Shown here: positions 50,127 to 56,138 of the stretch, piece by piece | Numbering within the stretch: position 1 is the first letter of the stretch | Layout: every line of letters begins with the position of its first letter | Source: Bacteroidales bacterium | GTDB taxonomy: Bacteria; Bacteroidota; Bacteroidia; Bacteroidales; UBA932 | Assembly: GCA_017454265.1 (NCBI GenBank) | Contig: JAFTDJ010000043.1 | Coordinates: forward strand, 1-56,138 | DNA length: 56,138 bases | Reading direction: 5' to 3' | Notes under the pieces: generated by a model | Database searches by the model: none | What the model was told of the DNA's origin: nothing | Seen by the model: only the letters and a program-made list of their open reading frames with translations | Translations under genes and position numbers: made by a program

Positions 50127-51024
50127 CGGCACCGCCGAGTTTTGCCTGAGAGGTGTAAGCCTCCACCGTGTAGATTCCCTTCTCGAATGCAGGGATGTTG
50201 TTTACATAGATGCTGAGTTCCACCTCCTGGCCCTGGTAGTCAACTTCGCGGGAAGCCGTCGCGGGCAATGTTTCACCTCCGAGGGTGAAGCTGGTTCCGC
50301 GTCCGTCGTCGAGCAGGTTGCCGTTGGGATCCTTGACTCTCACATACACACGCACGGGGCCCGGTTCTGCGAGGGCATTCTCTACAAGGCTCAAGGTTAC
50401 GAGCAGGCGGGCTACGTTCTTGCTGCGGTCTATCTGCTTGCCGGCATTGTTGTAAGCCTCAAGCCTGATGCCGCGGGCCTTCAATACGGAACCGGTGACC
50501 ACCTTTCCGGTGAGGTCTTCAACCTGCGCGGTGAGTTCCTCGCTGCGTTTGCGGTGTTGCGCTGCTTCGCGGCGGGCGGCTGCTGCATCTGCGGTGAGCT
50601 TGTGGTTGAGCTGGTTGAGGGAGTCTATCTGCACGATATACCCTCTCATGATGGATCGCAGTGTGCCGAGTTCCTTTTCGTACTGGCGCATCTTTACGCG
50701 GTTGGTGGCTTCTGTTTTCTTGATTCTTTCAACAAGCTGCGCCACTTCCTCGCGGGAGGAGTCGAGCTGCAGGTTGATGGCGTCATAGTCGGAAGACAGG
50801 GATTCGTAGTCGCTCTGCAGTGCTACGATCTGCTCGGTAAGCTCCTGCTTTTCTTCGTTAAGCTGGCCCACCAGAGTGTTTTTCTGATAGAGGACGTAAG
50901 CTAGTGCGGCACCAAGGAGCACTGCGGCCGCAATCATAATGTACATGACGGTCTTGGCGCCTCCGTTCTGCTTGCGTTCACGTTCCTTCCGTTCTATTCT
51001 CTCGAGGGGATCTTCTCTGTCCAT
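50110..51024 (-). CDS. membrane-anchored coiled-coil protein of unknown function
   Basis: The 304-residue protein has a charged cytoplasmic start (MDREDPLERIERKERERKQ), one membrane helix (about 27-47), a coiled coil (about 50-165, EEKQELTEQIVALQSDYESL and similar) and a C-terminal beta domain (about 180-304, with GIRLEAYNNAGKQIDRSKNV). Proteins of this build are common in Bacteroidales, without a known role. A TATTTTTG box on the minus strand (plus 51087-51094) inside the end of the M24 peptidase gene could be its promoter. Confidence 0.7.
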   Translation of the reverse strand: MDREDPLERIERKERERKQNGGAKTVMYIMIAAAVLLGAALAYVLYQKNTLVGQLNEEKQELTEQIVALQSDYESLSSDYDAINLQLDSSREEVAQLVERIKKTEATNRVKMRQYEKELGTLRSIMRGYIVQIDSLNQLNHKLTADAAAARREAAQHRKRSEELTAQVEDLTGKVVTGSVLKARGIRLEAYNNAGKQIDRSKNVARLLVTLSLVENALAEPGPVRVYVRVKDPNGNLLDDGRGTSFTLGGETLPATASREVDYQGQEVELSIYVNNIPAFEKGIYTVEAYTSQAKLGGAELLLR

Positions 51025-51078
51025 ATTTCTTTTAGTTAGTTAAACCGAATTTGCGTCCTGCCAAAACTGTACCGGCAT

Positions 51079-52896
51079 TCAGTCTGCAAAAATAGTAATT
51101 TTCTTACATTTTTGCCGGAGCCAGCTTGCCGTTTCCTGGTCCAGCAAAGGAGAAAGTGTATCGTAAACCTTCCGGTGATAGTTGTCGAGCCATTCTGTTT
51201 CTTCCCGGTCGAGTATGCCGGGAACCAGAATCGAGGTGTCGAAGGGGCAGAGAGTGAGGGGCTCGAAGCACAGCCAGCGTCCGAACTCGTTACTGCCGAG
51301 GTCAACGCACAGCAGCAGGTTTTCGTGGCGTACTCCGTGAAGGCCTTCGCGGTAAATGCCGGGTTCGTCTGAAACAATCATTCCGGGCTCGAACGGTACC
51401 GGGTTGAGATTCTGCCGTATGTCCTGGGGCCCTTCGTGTACGCCGAGGAAACAGCCCACTCCATGTCCTGTACCGTGGCCGAAGTTTCGCATGCGTCTCC
51501 ACAGGGGGCCTCGTGCGAGCGCATCCAGCCTGCAACCCGGAGTACCTTCCGGGAATATCGCCATTGCAAGGTCTATATGGCCCTTGAGTACCAGGGTGTA
51601 GTCTTCTTTTTCCAGTTCCGTGCAATCGCCGAGCGGCACTGTGCGCGTGATGTCCGTCGTGCCGTCCAGATATTGTCCGCCCGAGTCGTTGAGGTAAAGG
51701 CCGTGGTCTTGCAGCAGGGGGGCTTCCGGACCTTGCGGAGTGACGTAATGCGGCAGCGCTGCGCCGGGCCCCCACGCGGATATGGTTTCAAAGCTCTCGC
51801 CTTGATACGAAGCGCCAAGGGAACGAAGCTGCTGGAGTTTTACGCTTGCGTCCCACTCGCTTATAATGCGGTCTGCGCGGACGGCTTTTTCCAGCCAGCA
51901 GAGGAAGCGTACCATCGCGACTCCATCCCTGATGTGGGCCTGCCGCATTCCTTCAATCTCCGTGGAGTTTTTTATCGCTTTTGCGAGTCCTACGGGGCTG
52001 CTGCCGCTAACTACGGTTACCCCGCTCCTTTCCATAACGCTGGCGAGTTGCCAGTTGAGGGTGGAACTGTCGGCGAACAACCTCAGGCCGCCGGATGCCG
52101 ACAGAACGTCCTCGAGCGATTCGTAGGGCTCGGCGCTGACGCCGTCTTCGGACACCCGGGCAAACGTGAGGTCGCTGTCGGGATCTTCCACCGGCTCTTT
52201 GAGCACGAACCACGATGCGGCGTCTTCGGTAACGAGCAGGTAGCTGATTACCATAGGGTTGTATTCAATGTCAGAGGCCCTTACGTTGAGCGTCCATGCA
52301 ATCTCGTCCAGGGAGGAGAGCAGTATGCCGTCGCATTCTTTACTGCGGAAGAAATCGCGCAGCATCTCAAGTTTCGCGCTCCTTGGCGTACCGCTTTCCA
52401 CCGTATAAATGGGAGTCTGGGGAATCGGGGGCCTGTCGGTCCATAGCAGGCTGAGGAAATCCGGGGCGCTGACGATGGCGGGGCTGTTGCCTGTGGGCTC
52501 GAAGGCGGCCGTCACTTCGTCTGCGAAGCCTTTCGACGTGCAGGTGCCGTCAATGGCCAGCACCGGTTCCGGGGAGTCTGAAAAATGCCCTGCGAGCCAC
52601 TCGGGAATGAGTATCTGCCCGGGTACGCGCGTCTTGTGCAGCTCCACTCCGCTGCCTTGCAGCTGTTCGGCCGCCTGAATGAAATAACGCGTGTCTGTCC
52701 AAAGTCCTGCGTGATCTTCGGTGACCACCAGCCGGGCGGCCTCTCCCGTGAACCCGGTGAGCCAGCGGATCTGCTTGTAGCGTTCGGCAGGGTACTCGCT
52801 GCCGTGGGGGTCGGAACCGGTGAGAATTATGGCATCCCACTCCCGGGACCGCATGAGCGAGCGCAGGAATCCTATCCGTTCTGCATATGTATTCAT
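51079..52896 (-). CDS. M24-family Xaa-Pro aminopeptidase
   Basis: The 605-residue protein has three domains: two creatinase-like N-terminal domains and a C-terminal M24B peptidase. The ligands are visible: LYLNDSGGQYLDGTTDITRTV (two Asp), GHGTGHGVGCFLGVHEGP (His), SDEPGIYREGLHGVRHENLLL (two Glu). It removes N-terminal residues before proline in the cytoplasm. It overlaps nadE by 4 bases and is transcribed with it. Confidence 0.93.
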   Translation of the reverse strand: MNTYAERIGFLRSLMRSREWDAIILTGSDPHGSEYPAERYKQIRWLTGFTGEAARLVVTEDHAGLWTDTRYFIQAAEQLQGSGVELHKTRVPGQILIPEWLAGHFSDSPEPVLAIDGTCTSKGFADEVTAAFEPTGNSPAIVSAPDFLSLLWTDRPPIPQTPIYTVESGTPRSAKLEMLRDFFRSKECDGILLSSLDEIAWTLNVRASDIEYNPMVISYLLVTEDAASWFVLKEPVEDPDSDLTFARVSEDGVSAEPYESLEDVLSASGGLRLFADSSTLNWQLASVMERSGVTVVSGSSPVGLAKAIKNSTEIEGMRQAHIRDGVAMVRFLCWLEKAVRADRIISEWDASVKLQQLRSLGASYQGESFETISAWGPGAALPHYVTPQGPEAPLLQDHGLYLNDSGGQYLDGTTDITRTVPLGDCTELEKEDYTLVLKGHIDLAMAIFPEGTPGCRLDALARGPLWRRMRNFGHGTGHGVGCFLGVHEGPQDIRQNLNPVPFEPGMIVSDEPGIYREGLHGVRHENLLLCVDLGSNEFGRWLCFEPLTLCPFDTSILVPGILDREETEWLDNYHRKVYDTLSPLLDQETASWLRQKCKKITIFAD

Positions 52897-53630
52897 AGGT
52901 TATCCGGGATAAATGAAGGGATATGGAGGATTTCCGTTTTGAACAGGTTGCGCCTGTGCATACGGTCAATCTTTTCCTTGACTTCCGGGTCGTCGCAGAC
53001 ACCTTCCCGTATGTAGCGGTCCAGGGTGGCGTAGCTGAATCCGAACTTTTCCTCGTCCGGGCAGGAACCGGGAAGGCCGTCGTCGGGCGTTTTGTGAACC
53101 CATTTGCGGGGCAGGCCCAAGTCGTCGCCGATGGCGAGTACTTCACGCACCACCAGCCGCCCGAGGGGGGAGAAAGAGCCGGCGGCGTCTCCGAACAGGG
53201 TGGCGTAGCCGATGTAGTCCTCGCTGAGGTTGCAGGTGTTGGCAACCATTCCGCCCATGGACTGGGCCACGGCGTAAAGCATCGTCATACGGATGCGGGG
53301 AGGGATGTTCTGGAGGCTCTGGAGCGAAAATTCGCCGCCTGGCAGCAGTGCGCCGAGGGCGTCGCATTCCTTTTCTATGGCGCCGATCGGGAGGCACAGG
53401 CAGCTGATGCCGAGGTATGCGCAGATTTCGTCGGCCTCGTTCAGGCTCTGGCCCTCGGCAGGCATGGCGACACCCACGACACGCCCGGGGCCGAGGGCAC
53501 GGGCGCAGAGGGCTGCGGTTATGGTGCTGTCTTTGCCGCCGCTCATGCCTATCACAGCATTGCAGGAAGGGCCGTTCTGTGCGAACCAGTCGCGTATCCA
53601 GGCCACGCATTCATCTTTGAGATTTTTCAT
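52893..53630 (-). CDS. nadE: NAD synthetase, ammonia-dependent type
   Basis: The 245-residue protein has SGGKDSTITAAL (ATP-pyrophosphatase P-loop, about residues 30-41), NTCNLSEDYIGYATLFGDAAGSFSPLG and KTPDDGLPGSCPDEEKFGFSY, the NadE motifs. It makes NAD+ from nicotinic acid adenine dinucleotide, ATP and ammonia; no glutaminase domain is attached. TATCTTTG on this strand (plus 53635-53642) ends only 4 bases before the ATG, so the mRNA may be leaderless. It faces away from the ribosomal operon. Confidence 0.94.
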   Translation of the reverse strand: MKNLKDECVAWIRDWFAQNGPSCNAVIGMSGGKDSTITAALCARALGPGRVVGVAMPAEGQSLNEADEICAYLGISCLCLPIGAIEKECDALGALLPGGEFSLQSLQNIPPRIRMTMLYAVAQSMGGMVANTCNLSEDYIGYATLFGDAAGSFSPLGRLVVREVLAIGDDLGLPRKWVHKTPDDGLPGSCPDEEKFGFSYATLDRYIREGVCDDPEVKEKIDRMHRRNLFKTEILHIPSFIPDNL

Positions 53631-53634
53631 AACG

Positions 53635-53642
53635 CAAAGATA
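53635..53642 (-). promoter_or_regulatory. -7 box directly before the nadE ATG
   Basis: The minus strand reads TATCTTTGCGTTATG, with an exact TAnnTTTG and 4 bases to the start codon. Confidence 0.45.
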
Positions 53643-53650
53643 AATAATAC

Positions 53651-53704
53651 TTTGTAAATCAAAAAATTAGTTGTATCTTTGCAGCCCGCAAAACTGTGTT
53701 GCGG
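53651..53704 (+). promoter_or_regulatory. promoter and leader hairpin of the ribosomal operon
   Basis: TTTG (53651-53654) and TATCTTTG (53674-53681) are separated by 19 bases, a full Bacteroidetes -33/-7 promoter. CCGCAA-AACTGTG-TTGCGG (53686-53704) is a 6-base hairpin at the 5' end of the leader. About 55 bases of leader follow before the rplC ATG at 53742. Confidence 0.65.
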
Positions 53705-53741
53705 AGATTAAAGTATTAAGTATCAATTAATTAACAAACCA

Positions 53742-54368
53742 ATGCCTGGATTAATTGGAAAGAAAATCGGAATGACTTCCGTTTTCGGTGCCGACGGTAA
53801 GAACATACCGTGCACCGTTATCGAGGCTGGTCCGTGCGTTGTCACGCAGATCCGTACAGCAGAAACCGACGGTTACGAAGCTGTGCAGCTTGCCTATGAC
53901 GAAACCACCGAAAAGCACGCCAGCGCGCCTCTGAAGGGGCATTTCAAAAAGGCCGGTACAAACCCGATGCGCAAGCTTGTCGAATTCCCCGTGGACTTCG
54001 GTAAGGAGCTCAAACTCGGCGATGTTCTCAAGCTTGAGGACGTAATCACCGAGGATGTCACCTTCGTGGATGTAGTCGGCACTTCTAAGGGTAAGGGTTT
54101 CCAGGGCGTCGTGCACCGTCACGGATTCGCCGGTGTGGGTGGAAAGACCCACGGCCAGCACAACCGCCTTCGTCACCCCGGTTCTATGGGAGCATCCTCA
54201 TGGCCTTCCCGCGTACTTCCCGGTATGCGTATGGCAGGTCATATGGGAAACGTCCGCGTGAAGGTTTTCAACCTCAGGGTCGTTAAAGTTCTTCCCGAGA
54301 ACAATCTCATCGTTGTCAAAGGTTCCGTTCCCGGGGCCAGAGGTTCTTATGTAATTTTGGAGGCTTAA
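53742..54368 (+). CDS. rplC: 50S ribosomal protein L3
   Basis: The 208-residue protein begins [19 protein letters not shown] and has [34 protein letters not shown], the L3 signature. It binds 23S rRNA early in assembly. It is the first gene of the operon here; rpsJ, which usually comes directly before it, is absent, and a promoter stands in its place. The next gene starts 4 bases after its stop. Confidence 0.98.
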   Translation: MPGLIGKKIGMTSVFGADGKNIPCTVIEAGPCVVTQIRTAETDGYEAVQLAYDETTEKHASAPLKGHFKKAGTNPMRKLVEFPVDFGKELKLGDVLKLEDVITEDVTFVDVVGTSKGKGFQGVVHRHGFAGVGGKTHGQHNRLRHPGSMGASSWPSRVLPGMRMAGHMGNVRVKVFNLRVVKVLPENNLIVVKGSVPGARGSYVILEA

Positions 54369-54372
54369 GAGT

Positions 54373-54996
54373 ATGGAACTTGCAGTTTTGAAAATCGACG
54401 GTACCCAGTCCGGTAAAAACGCCGTTCTGGACGAGAAGGTCTTCGGCATTACCCCGAACGATCACGCCATCTATCTGGACGTAGTTCAGTATCTCGCCAA
54501 CCAGCGTCACGGCAACGCCAAGACCAAGGATCGCAGCGAGATTACTCACAGCACCAAGAAGCTCGGTCGCCAGAAGGGCGGCGGCGGCGCACGCCACGGC
54601 AGCTTGAAGGCTAATATCTTTGTCGGCGGCGGCCGTGTATTCGGTCCTGTGCCCCGTTTCTATCACAATAAGCTCAACAAGAAGGTCAAGAAGCTCGCCC
54701 GTTTCTCCGCTCTCAGCTACAAGGCTCAGGAGAACGCCATCGTCATGCTCGAGCCCTTCAAGATGGAAGCCCCCAAGACAAAGGAGCTCCTCGGTATCGT
54801 AAAGGCCATCAAGGCCGGCGACCGCAAGGTGCTCATCGTGCTTCCCCAGAAATCTGAGAATATCTATCTTTCATCCCGCAATCTCCAGCAGGTCAAGGTC
54901 ATCACAGTTGATGAGATCAACACCTACGCCATCATGAACGCCAATTCCCTGGTGCTCGTCGACGGTGTTCAGGATATCCTGGCGGAGAGAGCATAA
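54373..54996 (+). CDS. rplD: 50S ribosomal protein L4
   Basis: The 207-residue protein has QYLANQRHGNAKTKDRSE, GGGGARHGSLKANIFVGGGRVFGP and a C-terminal SLVLVDGVQDILAERA, all typical of L4, which lines the peptide exit tunnel. In some bacteria L4 represses its own operon; no such site was recognised in the leader. The operon is closely packed on both sides. Confidence 0.98.
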   Translation: MELAVLKIDGTQSGKNAVLDEKVFGITPNDHAIYLDVVQYLANQRHGNAKTKDRSEITHSTKKLGRQKGGGGARHGSLKANIFVGGGRVFGPVPRFYHNKLNKKVKKLARFSALSYKAQENAIVMLEPFKMEAPKTKELLGIVKAIKAGDRKVLIVLPQKSENIYLSSRNLQQVKVITVDEINTYAIMNANSLVLVDGVQDILAERA

Positions 54997-55008
54997 AAGC
55001 AAACGAAG

Positions 55009-55299
55009 ATGGGAATCATTATTAAGCCAATCGTAACAGAGAAGTTGACGGCTCAGGGCGAAAAGTTGAACCGTTACGGCTTTATCGTTGATCGTAAGGC
55101 CAACAAACTTCAGATCAAGGACGAGGTGGAGAAGATGTACAACGTCACCGTCACCGACGTCAATACAGTAAATTATCACGGCAAGCGCAAGAGCCGCTAT
55201 ACAAAGGCGGGTCTGCTCCGTGGCCGTGCCAACCATTACAAGAAGGCGTACATCACCGTCCAGGGTGACGACAAGATCGACTTCTACGCCAACATCTAA
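55009..55299 (+). CDS. rplW: 50S ribosomal protein L23
   Basis: The 96-residue protein begins [20 protein letters not shown] and has [23 protein letters not shown], as in L23. It sits at the exit of the ribosomal tunnel and forms the docking site for trigger factor. It follows L4 by 12 bases and is of full family length. Confidence 0.98.
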   Translation: MGIIIKPIVTEKLTAQGEKLNRYGFIVDRKANKLQIKDEVEKMYNVTVTDVNTVNYHGKRKSRYTKAGLLRGRANHYKKAYITVQGDDKIDFYANI

Positions 55300-55313
55300 G
55301 GGAGGAACAAGCT

Positions 55314-56138
55314 ATGGCAGTAAGAAAATTCAAACCGGTAACCCCCGGTCAGCGCAACAAGGTGATCAGCGCTTTCAGCGAGATCACGGCTAAGAAGCCT
55401 CAGAAATCATTGCTTGAGCCCCTCAAGAGCACCGGCGGACGTAACAATACCGGTCAGATGACCGTTCGTTACATCGGCGGCGGCCACAAGAGGATGTATC
55501 GTATCATCGACTTCCTCCGCGACAAGGACGAGTGCACTGCAACGGTTCTTACCATCGAGTATGACCCCAACCGCAGCGCCCGCATCGCCCTCGTGCAGTA
55601 TGAAGACGGCGAGAAGAGGTATATCATCGCTCCCGACGGTATCAAGGTCGGTCAGGTTATCGCTTCCGGCAGCGGTGTCGCTCCCGAAGTGGGCAACTGT
55701 CTCCCTCTGAGTGAAATTCCCGTTGGTACGCTTGTACACAACATCGAGCTCCGTCCCGGTCAGGGTGCCGCTATGGCCCGCAGCGCCGGTACTTCCGCCC
55801 AGCTCGCAGCCCGCGAAGGCAACCACGCAGTCCTGCGCCTGCCCTCCGGTGAGACCCGTATGGTTCTCGTGAGCTGCCGTGCAACTGTCGGTGTGGTGTC
55901 CAACACGGACCACAATCTTGAATCCCACGGAAAGGCCGGACGCCGCCGCTGGCTCGGCAAGCGCCCCCACAACCGTGGCGTAGTTATGAACCCTGTTGAT
56001 CACCCGATGGGTGGTGGTGAAGGCCGTGCTTCCGGTGGACATCCCCGTTCCCGCAAGGGTCTGCCCGCAAAGGGATTCAAGACCCGCAATCCGAAGGCCG
56101 CTTCCAACAAGTTCATCATTGAGAGAAGAAAGAAATAA
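55314..56138 (+). CDS. rplB: 50S ribosomal protein L2
   Basis: The 274-residue protein has [35 protein letters not shown] and [20 protein letters not shown], all L2 motifs. L2 is needed for subunit joining and peptidyl transfer. It ends exactly at the window edge with a TAA stop; the rest of the operon (rpsS, rplV and on) is expected beyond it. Confidence 0.98.
   Translation: MAVRKFKPVTPGQRNKVISAFSEITAKKPQKSLLEPLKSTGGRNNTGQMTVRYIGGGHKRMYRIIDFLRDKDECTATVLTIEYDPNRSARIALVQYEDGEKRYIIAPDGIKVGQVIASGSGVAPEVGNCLPLSEIPVGTLVHNIELRPGQGAAMARSAGTSAQLAAREGNHAVLRLPSGETRMVLVSCRATVGVVSNTDHNLESHGKAGRRRWLGKRPHNRGVVMNPVDHPMGGGEGRASGGHPRSRKGLPAKGFKTRNPKAASNKFIIERRKK

Overview
The window looks like a chromosomal segment of a Bacteroidales bacterium (phylum Bacteroidota). 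The supporting signs are a SusC/SusD outer-membrane pair with BACON-type lipoproteins, many Bacteroidetes -7 promoter boxes (TAnnTTTG, often followed by C), little use of Shine-Dalgarno sites, serine-type sulfatases, and hut and S10-type ribosomal genes of the Bacteroidales kind. Most of the window is GC-rich. The stretch from about 4.3 to 8.9 kb is clearly AT-rich. I saw no tRNA, rRNA or CRISPR array.

Region 1 (1-14.0 kb) is accessory. It holds a small hypothetical gene, an outer-membrane protein, an AAA ATPase, a DUF3990 ADP-ribosyltransferase-like toxin with an XRE antitoxin, and then a tightly packed operon. The operon runs: small ORF, secreted FISUMP-domain protein, TIR protein with one membrane helix, PEGA-repeat envelope protein, ECF-like sigma factor, and a protein joining an anti-sigma-like N-terminus, a C39-like peptidase fold, a RyR domain and a zinc ribbon. 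Three further genes follow (TonB-C-terminal protein, B-box-like zinc-finger membrane protein, HExxH lipoprotein). These three, and the outer-membrane gene at 439, share an upstream bipartite motif with a fixed 16-bp spacer. The simplest reading is an ECF promoter, so the cluster may be a trans-envelope sensing or conflict system with its own small regulon. This is the best candidate for an undescribed system.

Region 2 (14.0-30.3 kb, minus strand) is a polysaccharide-utilisation-type locus: sulfatase and GH27 alpha-galactosidase, then an MBL-fold lipoprotein, an FAD oxidoreductase, SusC, a BACON lipoprotein, SusD, a paralogous BACON lipoprotein and two more MBL-fold lipoproteins. Many of the genes overlap as TAATG.

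Region 3 (30.4-32.4 kb) has mntP, a strongly palindromic stretch, and a RAYT (IS200-like transposase) flanked by inverted pairs of REP hairpins. Region 4 (32.4-39.4 kb) is a histidine-degradation operon (ftcD, hutU, hutH, hutI) interrupted by a GIY-YIG nuclease gene flanked by inverted tandem repeats. Copies of the same repeat lie in frame inside hutU and hutI.

Region 5 (39.4-53.6 kb) is mostly housekeeping or metabolic: an outer-membrane protein, a lipoprotein, comM, an araD-like aldolase, tsaE, a second serine-type sulfatase divergent from a sodium/solute symporter and a calcineurin-like phosphoesterase, then hemW (with another repeat insertion), a coiled-coil membrane protein, an M24 peptidase and nadE. 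Region 6 (53.7-56.1 kb) is the start of the S10/spc-type ribosomal operon, rplC-rplD-rplW-rplB, with its own promoter and no rpsJ directly upstream.
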